A stretch of 64,000 bases of DNA from Isoptericola peretonis (GTDB taxonomy: Bacteria; Actinomycetota; Actinomycetes; Actinomycetales; Cellulomonadaceae). The notes under the pieces were generated by a model, which did no database searches, was not told the DNA's origin, and worked only from the letters and a program-made list of their open reading frames with translations. The DNA is taken from assembly GCA_023241745.1 (NCBI GenBank), contig JALQCY010000002.1, positions 124,001-188,000 on the forward strand, read 5' to 3'. Each line of letters opens with the position of its first letter. Position 1 is the stretch's first letter. The position numbers and the translations under genes were made by a program. Shown piece by piece: positions 50,306-61,101 of the stretch.

Positions 50306-52875
50306 CGGTGCAGGGCGCCGCCGGTTCCACAGGGGCCGCGCCACCCCCGTCGCCTGCTTACTCACCCACCGGGCCCACCGATCCCGTCGCGACCGTTCCG
50401 CCCGCGCCGCCCACGCCGCCCGCGACGGCGCCGACGCGGCGCGTCGACCTGCGTCTCGTCCCTGCGGCCCTCGTCGCATGGGGCGCCGCCTGGCTCCTCA
50501 CGGGAGCGGCGCAGCCGTGGGCCCTCGTGGTCGCCCTGGGAGCGGTGCTCGCCGCCTCCGGTGCGGCGACCGTGTCGGGCATCGCGTCGAGGGCCCCGCG
50601 TGCGCGGAGGCGGCCCGCGGCGGCGCACGCCGTCCTGGCCCTCGCGTGCGTCGCGGCGGTCGCGCTCGGCGTGCACGCCCAGGCGGCCCGCCAGGCGCCG
50701 CTGCGAGAGGCGGCCGGCCAGGGCGCGCGCGCCGAGCTGCTCGGCCGGGTCGCGTCCGAGGCGCGGCCTGCGGTGTTCGGCGACGGGGTGCGGTGGGTCG
50801 TCGCCGTCCAGCAGGTCGAGGCGCGCGGCGTCACGGGCCCGGGAGCGGGGCTCGTCGAGGTCACCTCCGCGGCGCCTGCGCCACGGTTCGGCGCCACCGT
50901 GGCCGTGTCCGGGGTGCTGCGGCCCGTCACGGGAGGCGACGGCCCGCTCGCCCGTCTGTCAGCGGCGGAGGCCGTCACCGAGCGCTCGCCTCCGTCGGCG
51001 CTGCTTCGGGCGACCCACGTGCTGCGGGCCGCGCTCCTCGAGGTCACGGAGCCGTTGTCGCCGCAGGCGCGAGGGCTGGTGCCGGGCGTCGCGATCGGCG
51101 ACACGAGTCGCGTGCCCGCAGAGGTCGACGAGGCGATGCGGGTCACCAGCCTCACGCACGTCACGGCCGTCTCCGGGGGTCACTTCGCGATCGTGGTCGC
51201 GACGCTCACCGCCCTGTGCGCGCTGGCCCGTGCCCCGCGCGGGGTGCGGGTGGCGGTGGTGGCGGTCGCCGCGGCGGCGTTCGTCCTCCTCGTGCGGCCG
51301 GAGCCCAGCGTGCTGCGGGCGGCCTGGACGTGCGCGGTGGCCCTGCTGGGCCTGGCGCTCGGCCGGCCGTCCGCAGGGGCTTCGGCACTCGCGGCCGCGG
51401 CGGTGACGCTCCTCGTCGTCGACCCGTGGTTGGCGCGCTCGTTCGGCTTCGTGCTGTCGTGCGCCGCGACGGCGGGTCTCGTGCTCCTGGCAGGTCCTCT
51501 CGCTCGGCGGCTGGCGCCCTGGACCGGCCGGCCGCTGGCGTTCGCGCTCGCGGTCCCCTGGGCAGCGCAGGCGGCGTGCGGCCCGGTGCTCCTGCTGATC
51601 GACCCGCACGTGCCGCTGGCCTCCGTGCCGGCGAACCTGCTGGCCACACCCGCGCTCGTCCCCGCCACCGTGCTGGGGCTGGTGGCGACGCTGTCGGCGC
51701 CCTGGGCGCCCGCGCTCGCGCTGCCCGCCGCCTGGCTGGCGGGGCTGGCCACGGGCTGGATCGCCGCGGTGGCGCAGGCGTTCGCCGGGGTGCCTGGCAC
51801 GCGCCTGCCGTGGCCCGGTGGGCTCGGCGGCGCAGCGGCGCTCGCGCTGCTGACCGCGGCCGGCCTGGCCCTCGTCCTGCGCCGGCCGCCCGGCGAGGGG
51901 TGGCGGCGCGAGTGGCGGGAGACCGCGCCGCGTGCGGTGCGGCGCGTGCGGCGGCGGTTCCGGCGAGCGGCGGCGCGCCAGGGGCGTGCCCGCACGGCGC
52001 TGGCGGCGGGGCTGGCCGGCGCGGCGCTGCTCGCCGTCCTGGTCGTCACGGTGCCTCGGCTCGCCGGCGCAGGGCGCCCGGTGCCGGAGGACTGGCAGGT
52101 GGCAGCCTGCGACGTGGGGCAGGGGGACTCGATGGCGGTGCGCACGGGACCGGCGTCCGCGATCGTCGTCGACGTCGGTCCCGACGGTGCGGCCGCCGGA
52201 CGCTGCCTGGACAGGCTCGGTGTCACGACCGTCGACCTGCTCGTGCTGAGCCACTTCCACGCGGACCACGTGGGCGGGCTGGCCGCGGTGCTGCGGGGGC
52301 GCGCCGTCTCGGCCGCGCTGGTGTCGCCCCTCGACGAGCCGGCCGGCCAGGCCGCTGCCGTCCGGGCGGACCTCGCCGCCGCGGGCGTGCCGGTCCAGGT
52401 CGCGGCCGCCGGGGACACCGGCGCCGCGGGATCGGCCACCTGGAGGGTCCTGGGCGCCTCCGCCGGCGCCGAGGAGGGCGGCGCGCGGGGAGCCGAGGGG
52501 GACGGCGCGAACGACGCCAGCGTCGCGCTCCAGGTGCGCACCGCCGGCGGGCTCGACCTGGTCGCGCTCGGCGACCTGGAGGAGCCGGGCCAGGACACCC
52601 TGGCCGCCCGCCTCTCCGCCGACGGGCTCGCCGCCGGCGTCGATGTCGTCAAGATGGCCCACCACGGGTCGAGGTCACAGTCGGCGGCGCTCGCCCGGCA
52701 CCTGTCGCCCCGGGTGACGCTGGTGAGCGTCGGGGCGGACAACACCTACGGGCACCCCACCGACGACGCCCTGTCCCTGTACGCGTCCGTGGGGTCCGCG
52801 CTGGTGCGCACCGACGAGTGCGGCACCGCGGCGCTCGTCCAGCGCTCGGACGAGATCGGCCTCGCGTGCGGGTAG
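50302..52875 (+). CDS. comEC: ComEC/Rec2 family competence channel
   Basis: An 857-residue protein. A Pro/Thr-rich N-terminus is followed by helices, an OB-like exported domain, the Competence domain ('SLTHVTAVSGGHFAIVVATL') with many helices to about 540, a last helix near 575, and a C-terminal metallo-beta-lactamase domain. That domain has 'DVGQGDSMAVRTG', the metal motif 'LSHFHADHVGGL' near 650 and 'KMAHHGSRSQS'. It forms the pore that takes up single-stranded DNA. The other competence pilus genes are not in the window, so transformability is not proven. Confidence 0.93.
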   Translation: MTVQGAAGSTGAAPPPSPAYSPTGPTDPVATVPPAPPTPPATAPTRRVDLRLVPAALVAWGAAWLLTGAAQPWALVVALGAVLAASGAATVSGIASRAPRARRRPAAAHAVLALACVAAVALGVHAQAARQAPLREAAGQGARAELLGRVASEARPAVFGDGVRWVVAVQQVEARGVTGPGAGLVEVTSAAPAPRFGATVAVSGVLRPVTGGDGPLARLSAAEAVTERSPPSALLRATHVLRAALLEVTEPLSPQARGLVPGVAIGDTSRVPAEVDEAMRVTSLTHVTAVSGGHFAIVVATLTALCALARAPRGVRVAVVAVAAAAFVLLVRPEPSVLRAAWTCAVALLGLALGRPSAGASALAAAAVTLLVVDPWLARSFGFVLSCAATAGLVLLAGPLARRLAPWTGRPLAFALAVPWAAQAACGPVLLLIDPHVPLASVPANLLATPALVPATVLGLVATLSAPWAPALALPAAWLAGLATGWIAAVAQAFAGVPGTRLPWPGGLGGAAALALLTAAGLALVLRRPPGEGWRREWRETAPRAVRRVRRRFRRAAARQGRARTALAAGLAGAALLAVLVVTVPRLAGAGRPVPEDWQVAACDVGQGDSMAVRTGPASAIVVDVGPDGAAAGRCLDRLGVTTVDLLVLSHFHADHVGGLAAVLRGRAVSAALVSPLDEPAGQAAAVRADLAAAGVPVQVAAAGDTGAAGSATWRVLGASAGAEEGGARGAEGDGANDASVALQVRTAGGLDLVALGDLEEPGQDTLAARLSADGLAAGVDVVKMAHHGSRSQSAALARHLSPRVTLVSVGADNTYGHPTDDALSLYASVGSALVRTDECGTAALVQRSDEIGLACG

Positions 52876-52922
52876 CGGCGCCCCGGACCGGCCACGTCTG
52901 TGGTTCGTGGCAGGCTGGGGGC

Positions 52923-53951
52923 GTGCCCGCCGCCCCCGCCTCCCGCCAGTCCCGTCCGGCCCGCAAGGGGCAGTCCGCGGCGAACAGCCGGCCGTGGGAC
53001 GACCCGACGCTCGCGCCGGTCCTGCTGGTGCGCGGCCCGGAGAGCCTCCTCGCGGAGCGCGCCGTGGACGGCGTCCTGCACCTGGCGCGGGAGCGTGAGC
53101 CCGAGACCGAGAAGACAGAGCTCGACGGCGCCACCTACGCGGCCGGGCAGCTCGCCGTCGCCGCCAGCCCGTCGCTGTTCGGCGAGCCCAGCGTGGTCGT
53201 CGTGCGCGGGGCGGAGGGGGCCACCGAGGCCCTGGTGGCCGACGTCGTGGCGTACGTCGCCGCCCCCGACCCCGAGACCGTCGTGGTGGTCGTGCACGGG
53301 GGCGGGCAGCGGGGCAAGAAGATGCTGGACGCGATCGTCGCCGCCGGCGCGCCCGTGCTCGAGTGCGAGTCGATCACGAAGGACGCGGACAAGGTCCAGT
53401 TCGTCACGGCCGAGTTCCGCGCGGCGCGCCGGCGGGCCGACGCCGCCGCGGTGCGGGCGCTCGTCGACGCACTCGGCAACGACCTGCGGGAGCTCGCCTC
53501 GGCGTGCGCGCAGCTCGTGGCGGACACCACCGGCACGATCAGCGAGTCCGTCGTGGACCGCTACTACGGGGGCCGGGTCGAGGCCACGGGGTTCAAGGTG
53601 GCCGACGCCGCCGTGGCGGGGGACGCGGGCGGCGCCGTCGCCCTCCTGCGCCACGCCCTGGCCACCGGTGCCGACCCGGTGCCGCTCGTCGCGGCGCTCG
53701 CGCTGCGCCTGCGCACGCTGGCGCGGGTCGCCGCCATCCGCGGCGGCGCGGCCACCGCACGCGAGCTCGGCCTGCAGGACTGGCAGGTGCGCAACGCCCA
53801 GCGTGACCTGTCGCGCTGGACACCCGAGGGGCTGGCCACCGCCATCGGCGCCGTCGCGCAGGCCGACGCCGACGTCAAGGGCGGCGGTCGTGACCCGGTG
53901 TACGCCGTCGAGAAGGCCGTCCTGACCATCGCCCGCTCCCGCCGCGGCTGA
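52923..53951 (+). CDS. holA: DNA polymerase III delta subunit
   Basis: A 342-residue clamp-loader delta subunit. A basic N-terminal extension of about 25 residues precedes 'PVLLVRGPESLLAERAVDGV'. Motifs include 'SLFGEPSVVVVRGAEG' and 'ITKDADKVQFVTAEFRAARR'. The C-terminal collar domain contains 'VEATGFKVADAAVAGDAG' and 'LQDWQVRNAQRDLSRWTPEG'. It opens the beta clamp during loading. The comEA-comEC-holA order is conserved in many Gram-positives, which supports all three calls. Confidence 0.94.
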   Translation: MPAAPASRQSRPARKGQSAANSRPWDDPTLAPVLLVRGPESLLAERAVDGVLHLAREREPETEKTELDGATYAAGQLAVAASPSLFGEPSVVVVRGAEGATEALVADVVAYVAAPDPETVVVVVHGGGQRGKKMLDAIVAAGAPVLECESITKDADKVQFVTAEFRAARRRADAAAVRALVDALGNDLRELASACAQLVADTTGTISESVVDRYYGGRVEATGFKVADAAVAGDAGGAVALLRHALATGADPVPLVAALALRLRTLARVAAIRGGAATARELGLQDWQVRNAQRDLSRWTPEGLATAIGAVAQADADVKGGGRDPVYAVEKAVLTIARSRRG

Positions 53952-53973
53952 CCACGCCCCGGGCCGGGGACGC

Positions 53974-54010
53974 ACGAAGGGCGCCGCACCCAGGAGGTGC
54001 GGCGCCCTTC
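53974..54010. terminator. Perfect 16-bp-arm bidirectional terminator
   Basis: CGAAGGGCGCCGCACC (53974-53989) and its exact complement (53995-54010) flank a 5-base loop, between the convergent holA and rpsT genes. Confidence 0.88.
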
Positions 54011-54062
54011 GGAGCCTTGCAGGTCCGGCCCGACGTGAGTCAGGCGGACGGAGCGCGACGAA

Positions 54063-54323
54063 TCAGAGCGACTCGACCGACTTCGCGATGGCCGACTTGC
54101 GGTTCGCGGCCTGGTTGGCGTGGATGACGCCCTTCGAGACGGCCTTGTCGAGCTTGCGCGTCGCGGCCTGCAGCGCGGCGGTCGCGGCCTCCTTGTCGCC
54201 CGCGGCGACGGCCTCGCGCACCTTGCGCACGTACGTCTTCAGCTCAGACTTGACGGCCTTGTTGCGCAGGCGCGCCTTCTCGTTCGTCTTGATGCGCTTG
54301 ATCTGGGACTTGATGTTTGCCAC
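54063..54323 (-). CDS. rpsT: 30S ribosomal protein S20
   Basis: An 86-residue S20 of standard length and sequence: '[20 protein letters not shown]' at the start, '[20 protein letters not shown]' near the end. It binds 16S rRNA early in small-subunit assembly. GTG 54323 has an AGGAAG site 8-9 nt upstream. The 195 bp upstream (54324-54518) hold its promoter and leader; I see no other gene in them. The position opposite holA is typical. Confidence 0.98.
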   Translation of the reverse strand: MANIKSQIKRIKTNEKARLRNKAVKSELKTYVRKVREAVAAGDKEAATAALQAATRKLDKAVSKGVIHANQAANRKSAIAKSVESL

Positions 54324-54518
54324 GTGTGGACTTCCTGGTGTGTTCGCCTGCCGGCGAGCGGATAGGTCGTAGAGGGCGGCCACAGCTCCGGGACTGGGGT
54401 GGGGAACCCGTGGAGAGGAACTGCGGCTGTGCCCGCCGACCTGGGCGGACACGCAGGGATCCACGATAGCAGAGGGTGCCGGAGGGGCTGAACCCTGCGG
54501 TGTGTGACGTGGTGCGCG

Positions 54519-55058
54519 TCAGCGTCGCGCCTCGCCCATCGCCCGGGCGACCCGGTCGAACGTCCGACGGTCCATGACCGCGCCCTCGCGCCGCACGGCC
54601 CCGGGGTCCACGCGGACCACGCGGTTGAGACGCACCTCGCTCGGGCGGCCGCGGGCGTCCCAGGCGCCCGTGCCGACGTCCATCCACAGTCGCCCGTGGC
54701 GCGCCTCCTGGGCGGCGTCGCGGTCGTGGTCCTTGCTGGTGAGCTGCAGGCCCAGGAGCCACGGCCCGTCGCGGCCCACGAGCAGCACGGGCCGGTCCTT
54801 GCCGCGGCCGTGGTCCTCCTCGTAGGGCACCCAGGTCCACACGACCTCGCCGGGGTCCGGGTCGCCGTCCAGGCGCGGGGCGTAGACGGGTCGGACGACG
54901 CCGGGGAAGTCCCCCGGGTACGCGGAGCCCGACGCCGGCCGCGCCGGGGTCGCGGTGCCCCGCCCGGTGGTCCGGGGCGTGCGCGACGTGCCGCGCGACG
55001 ACGGCCGCGTCGCCGAGCGCAGCACGTCCACCAGCAGGTTCAGCCATCGGTTCGCCAC
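54519..55058 (-). CDS. PemK/MazF-like toxin-family protein
   Basis: A 179-residue protein. A basic, low-complexity N-terminus (residues 10-45) precedes a PemK/MazF-like beta-barrel domain: 'VVRPVYAPRLDGDPDPGEVV', 'DRPVLLVGRDGPWLLGLQLT', 'RLNRVVRVDPGAVRREGAVM'. Classical members are mRNA interferases. No antitoxin gene is adjacent, and many actinobacterial homologues of this size occur alone, so toxin activity is uncertain. GTG 55058 has TAGGCT 7 nt upstream (55066-55071). Confidence 0.75.
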   Translation of the reverse strand: MANRWLNLLVDVLRSATRPSSRGTSRTPRTTGRGTATPARPASGSAYPGDFPGVVRPVYAPRLDGDPDPGEVVWTWVPYEEDHGRGKDRPVLLVGRDGPWLLGLQLTSKDHDRDAAQEARHGRLWMDVGTGAWDARGRPSEVRLNRVVRVDPGAVRREGAVMDRRTFDRVARAMGEARR

Positions 55059-55065
55059 GGCGGAC

Positions 55066-55071
55066 AGCCTA
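55066..55071 (-). promoter_or_regulatory. -10 element TAGGCT of the PemK-like gene
   Basis: TAGGCT on the minus strand lies 7 nt before the GTG at 55058. Confidence 0.55.
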
Positions 55072-55107
55072 CGTGCGGCCCGCGCGGTACCGCCTGCGCG
55101 GTGCCGG

Positions 55108-55710
55108 CTATCCGAGGACGAACCGTGCCAGGCGCTCGGCCATCGCCTCGGGATCCCACGAGTGGTCGGCGCCGTCCACGGTCTCGGCCTCCCCGTCGGG
55201 CACCGCGTCCGCCAGGCTGCGCGCCGCCTCGGGCATCCCGGGGAACGTGCGCGCGCCCGTCATGGCCAGCAGCGGGAGGTCGAGGCCGGCGAAGCCGTCG
55301 TCCTCCAACGTCCGGGTCGCCCAGGCGAGCGCCTGCGCGTCGGCGCGCTGCGACACGACCGACGCCGCGATCGCCGACCACTCCGACGACGCTTTCGCCC
55401 CGGCCAGCCACTCGGGCGGCATGTCCTTCATGAAGTGCTCGGTCGCGCCCTCGAGGTCTCCGGCGTCGATGCGCCGCTCGATCTGCACGGCCCAGGCGGC
55501 CGTCTCGTCGGCGCTCGTCTCCAGGGGCGCCTCCCACAGGGCCAGCCCGGCGACCGGGAGCCCGGCGGCGGCGGCCCGCAGCGAGATCGCGCACCCGGAC
55601 GAGTGCCCGCAGAGCACCGCGGCCCCGCCCGCGACGTCGAGCACCGCGGCGACGGCCTCCAGCTCGCGGTCCAGGTCGAGGCGGCCGGTGGCGGAGGCCG
55701 GTGAAGTCAT
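55108..55710 (-). CDS. N-terminally truncated alpha/beta hydrolase
   Basis: A 200-residue reading frame covering only the later part of an alpha/beta hydrolase fold. The nucleophile elbow 'LCGHSSGCAISLRAAA' is only about 35 residues from the start; intact relatives have roughly 70 more residues before it, including the oxyanion HG motif. The late catalytic His is present in 'VDGADHSWDPEAMAERLARF'. ATG 55710 is just 26 bp from the stop of the upstream gene, so there is no room for the missing part. It is probably a 5'-deleted, inactive gene, although a shortened functional protein cannot be excluded. Confidence 0.6.
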   Translation of the reverse strand: MTSPASATGRLDLDRELEAVAAVLDVAGGAAVLCGHSSGCAISLRAAAAGLPVAGLALWEAPLETSADETAAWAVQIERRIDAGDLEGATEHFMKDMPPEWLAGAKASSEWSAIAASVVSQRADAQALAWATRTLEDDGFAGLDLPLLAMTGARTFPGMPEAARSLADAVPDGEAETVDGADHSWDPEAMAERLARFVLG

Positions 55711-55735
55711 CGGCCGCCGCGCGGCCGGCCGGACC

Positions 55736-56557
55736 TCAGGGCACCAGCGGCTCGGCGAGCACCCGGCGTGCGGCGTCCCCGTCACCGGTGACGACGGCGC
55801 CGGCCTCGTCGGGCGTCAGCCGCCCCCACAGCAGCAGCGCGAGGCCGCGCGCGGGAGCCGCGACGGCCGCGCCGGGCTCGTCGTCCCCGTCGCCGGAGCC
55901 GCCGACGCCGCCGACGGTCCACGACCAGCCCAGGTCCGTCGCCACGACGCGCAGCCGCTCGCGCAGCGGCGCCATCCGCCCGAGGCGCAGCTGCCGCGGC
56001 TGGAACACGGTGGCCACCTCGTCGACGGCGTCGGCCCACACGTCGGCGGGGACGTCGACCTCGCCGAGGGCGGCAGGGCCGGAGCCGAGCCGCGCGGCGT
56101 GCAGGTCGTGCAGGTGGACCAGCGTCTCGTGACCCTGCCGTCGCCACCAGAACGACGCAGGCCCCTCGCCGAGGAGGGTCAGGGCGGCGCCGTCGGGGCC
56201 GGCGGTGCCGAGCGCGGCGCGCAGCTCGGCGGCGTGCCGGGCGTAGAGCCTCGCGAGCGCCGGCGCCCCGCCGTCGGGCACCGGCAGGTCCTCCGAGCGC
56301 GTCGGGTCGCCGAGGGCCATCCCGCCCGCCCAGTGGTGGACGCCCGCGAGGTGCGCGACGAGCTCGGCGGCCCGCCAGTCGCCGCAGGCGGGCACCCGGG
56401 AGTCCGGGTCGACGCCGGGGACGGTCGCGGCGAACTCGTCCTGCAACCGGGCGAGCAGGGCGAGACGGTCGGGCTCCGGGCCGCCGTCCGCGCGGCGGCC
56501 CGCGCCGGGGTCGACGGCGGGCCGGACGGGCGAGGGCGCGGGGGGCGGGGGCAGCAT
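55736..56557 (-). CDS. Maleylpyruvate isomerase N-terminal (mycothiol-dependent) family protein
   Basis: A 273-residue TIGR03083-type protein. The DinB-like helical domain has 'VPACGDWRAAELVAHLAGVH' and 'WWRRQGHETLVHLHDLHAAR', supplying the metal-binding His/Glu residues. The C-terminal MDMPI_C-like domain (residues 200-273) includes 'GLALLLWGRLTPDEAGAVV'. Relatives act with mycothiol, an actinobacterial thiol; the substrate here is unknown. ATG 56557 is preceded at 7 nt by TAGCCT. Confidence 0.85.
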   Translation of the reverse strand: MLPPPPAPSPVRPAVDPGAGRRADGGPEPDRLALLARLQDEFAATVPGVDPDSRVPACGDWRAAELVAHLAGVHHWAGGMALGDPTRSEDLPVPDGGAPALARLYARHAAELRAALGTAGPDGAALTLLGEGPASFWWRRQGHETLVHLHDLHAARLGSGPAALGEVDVPADVWADAVDEVATVFQPRQLRLGRMAPLRERLRVVATDLGWSWTVGGVGGSGDGDDEPGAAVAAPARGLALLLWGRLTPDEAGAVVTGDGDAARRVLAEPLVP

Positions 56558-56564
56558 GCCGCCG

Positions 56565-56570
56565 AGGCTA
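56565..56570 (-). promoter_or_regulatory. -10 element TAGCCT of the MDMPI-family gene
   Basis: TAGCCT on the minus strand lies 7 nt before the ATG at 56557. Confidence 0.55.
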
Positions 56571-56603
56571 GCCCGGTGCGGTGCCCAGGTCACCGGGTGG
56601 GCG

Positions 56604-57167
56604 TCACCGGGTGAGCACCGCGTCGACCTGCCCGAGGAAGTCGTCCAGGTCGTCGGGCTTCCGCGACGTCACCAGGGGGAAGCCGGCGCCGTCGTCGAGC
56701 ACGACCGGGCGGTCCACCCAGGTGCCCCCGGCGTTGCGCACGTCGGTGGCCAGGGACGGGTAGGAGGTGAGGGTGGCGCCGCGCACGCAGCCGGCCTCGA
56801 CCAGCGCCCAGGGGCCGTGGCAGATCGCCGCGACGGGACGCCCGCTGCGGGCGAACTTCTCGACGATGCCCACCGCCTCCTCCTGCAGCCGCAGGGTGTC
56901 TGCGTTGATCGTGCCGCCGGGCACGAGGAGCAGGTCGGCGTCGGCAGGGTCCACCTCGTCGTAGGTGGCGTCCACGGGCACCGTGCGCCCGGGGTCCTTG
57001 TCGCCGACGAGGGTGCGGACCTCGCCCGCCTCGTTCGAGGCGACGACCACCCGGGCGCCCGCGGCGCGCAGGTGCTCGAGCGGTACCACCAGCTCGTCCT
57101 GCTCGACGCCGTAGCTCGTCACGATCGTCAGCACGCGCTTGCCGGTCAGGTCGGCGGTGTCCGCCAT
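56604..57167 (-). CDS. DJ-1/PfpI family protein
   Basis: A 187-residue single-domain DJ-1/PfpI protein. The nucleophile elbow Cys is in 'VAAICHGPWALVEAGCVRGA', and the acidic partner is in the N-terminal 'VEQDELVVPLEHL' stretch. It resembles YhbO/PfpI-type stress proteins, often described as deglycases or proteases, so the exact reaction is open. ATG 57167 has an AGAGGAG site. It is divergent from lepA. Confidence 0.88.
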   Translation of the reverse strand: MADTADLTGKRVLTIVTSYGVEQDELVVPLEHLRAAGARVVVASNEAGEVRTLVGDKDPGRTVPVDATYDEVDPADADLLLVPGGTINADTLRLQEEAVGIVEKFARSGRPVAAICHGPWALVEAGCVRGATLTSYPSLATDVRNAGGTWVDRPVVLDDGAGFPLVTSRKPDDLDDFLGQVDAVLTR

Positions 57168-57317
57168 GATGGGCTCCTCTGGTCGCGTCGGTGGGTGTCC
57201 TCCGACGGTAGGCAGCGGGGCGCGATGCCCGCACGCGGACCCGGTCATGGGACAATGGCCGGGCCTCGTCGCCCCCGACGACACCCACCCCAGCGAACCT
57301 GACGGAGCGAGATCGCG

Positions 57318-59191
<1,874 letters not shown>

Positions 59192-59192
<1 letters not shown>

Positions 59193-60454
59193 TGCCGGCC
59201 CTCCCTGCCGGCGAGGCCGTACCCGCCGACGGCGCGCTGCCGGAGTGGGTGCGGCCCTCGCCGGTCGGTCCGGCCGACGGCGCCCGGCCGTTCGGCGTGT
59301 ACGTCCACGTGCCGTTCTGCTCGGTGCGCTGCGGCTACTGCGACTTCAACACCTACACCGCGTCCGAGCTCGGCGGCGGCGCCGACCAGGCGGCGTACGC
59401 GACGACGGCGCTGCGCGAGGTCGAGCTAGCCGTGCGGGTGCTCGACGCCGCGGGGCTGGGCTCGCGGCCGGCGTCCACGGTGTTCTTCGGCGGCGGCACC
59501 CCCACGATGCTTCCGGCCGCGGACCTGGCACGGGTCCTGCGCGGGATCGACGACGCCTGGGGGCTCGCGCCGGGCGCCGAGGTGACCACCGAGGCCAACC
59601 CGGACTCTGTGACTCCCGGGTCGCTGCGCGTGCTCGCCGACGCGGGGTTCACGCGCGTCTCGTTCGGCATGCAGTCCGCCGTGCCGCACGTGCTGGCCAC
59701 GCTGGAGCGCACCCACGACCCGCGTCGGGTGCCGGACGCCGTGTCCTGGGCGCGCGACGCGGGCCTCGACGTCTCGCTCGACCTCATCTACGGCACGCCG
59801 GGGGAGTCCCTCGACGACTGGCGCGCGTCCCTCGAGGCGGTGCTCGCCGCCGGCGTCGACCACGTGTCGGCGTACGCGCTCGTCGTCGAGCCGGGCACCA
59901 AGATGCACGCCCAGGTGCGCCGGGGCGAGCTCGCCCTGCCCGACGAGGACGACCAGGCCGCCAAGTACGAGCTGGCCGACGAGCTGCTCACCGAGGCAGG
60001 GCTGGGCTGGTACGAGGTCAGCAACTGGTCGCGCGGCCCCGAGCGCGCCTGCCGGCACAACCTCGCCTACTGGCGCGGCGACGACTGGTGGGGGATCGGG
60101 CCCGGCGCCCACTCCTACGTCGCGGCCGGGTCGGACGGCGACCACGCCGGCGTGCGGTGGTGGAACGTCAAGCACCCGCGTCGGTACGCGGCGCTGGTCG
60201 AGGCCGGCGCGTCGCCCGGTGCCGGGCGGGAGCTCCTGACCCCCGCCGAGGCGCAGCTCGAGCGCGTGCTGCTCGGGGTGCGGGTGCGCGAGGGGCTGCC
60301 CGTCGACGCCCTCGACCCGTCGCGTCGCGCGGCCGTCGCGGGGCTCGTGGCGCGCGGCCTGCTCGACGGCGTCGCCGCCGTCCGCGGCCGCGTCGTGCTC
60401 ACCCGGCGGGGCCGCCTCCTGGCCGACACCGTCGTGCGCGAGCTCACCCCCTGA
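59192..60454 (+). CDS. hemW: HemW-type radical SAM protein
   Basis: A 420-residue radical SAM protein. The iron-sulfur CxxxCxxC is in 'VPFCSVRCGYCDFNTYTASE' near residues 43-50. It has 'VFFGGGTPTMLPAADLARVL' and 'GMQSAVPHVLATLERTHDP', and the C-terminal HemN-like domain includes 'ERACRHNLAYWRGDDWWGIG'. The CxxxCxxC without a fourth nearby Cys fits HemW, a heme-binding chaperone, not true coproporphyrinogen dehydrogenase HemN. It is co-transcribed with lepA (TAGTG overlap), a conserved pairing. Confidence 0.93.
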
Positions 60455-60470
60455 GGGGTCGCCCGGACGC

Positions 60471-60974
60471 TCAGGAGATGATGCGGATGTTGAGCGGGTA
60501 GCGGTACGTCTCGTGCCGGTTGACGGCGACGGCGGCGAGGATCGCGAAGACGATCGACACGATCCACGCGGCGATCAGGATGACGATCCCGACGATGACG
60601 ATCAGCAGGATCAGCCCGACGACGTAGGCGATGAGCAGGGTGATCTGGAAGTTCAGCGACTCCTTGGCCTGGTCGGCCACATAGGCGCTGCGGTCGCGCA
60701 GCAGGAGCCAGATCAGCAGCGGCGCGAGGAAGACCAGGATGCCGGCGCTCAGCAGGGCCAGCACCGGCGGCGCGAGGTGCGCGACCATCGCCCAGGTCCG
60801 CTCGTCGGAGGGCGACAGCGGCCGCGGCCCGTACCCGTACGGGGGTTGGCCGCCGTACGGGGGCTGACCGCCGTAGGGCGGCTGGCCCGGGGGAGGGCCG
60901 CCGTACGGCGGCTGGCCGGGGGGCGGCCCGGCCGGGGGCTGCTGCGGCGGAGGTCCGTACGGGGGCTGGCTCAT
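60471..60974 (-). CDS. DUF4870 membrane protein with Pro/Gly/Tyr-rich tail
   Basis: A 167-residue protein. The first 60 residues are PPYGG-type repeats. The DUF4870 domain follows: 'DERTWAMVAHLAPPVLALLS' and three helices, with 'DQAKESLNFQITLLIAYVVG' and 'NRHETYRYPLNIRII' at the end. Function is unknown. ATG 60974 is the natural start; a longer reading from 60992 adds six residues. It is divergent from a DUF4282 gene with a very similar tail. Confidence 0.87.
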   Translation of the reverse strand: MSQPPYGPPPQQPPAGPPPGQPPYGGPPPGQPPYGGQPPYGGQPPYGYGPRPLSPSDERTWAMVAHLAPPVLALLSAGILVFLAPLLIWLLLRDRSAYVADQAKESLNFQITLLIAYVVGLILLIVIVGIVILIAAWIVSIVFAILAAVAVNRHETYRYPLNIRIIS

Positions 60975-61101
60975 GCCCCTATCCTCGCGCATCCGCGGTG
61001 GTCACGTGCGGTGGCGGCACCGTTCGGTGGAGTTCACAGTGGGCAGGGGAACGCCCCGGCACTGCCGGGCGCGTCAGGCCCGGGACCACTCAGGAGGAAC
61101 G

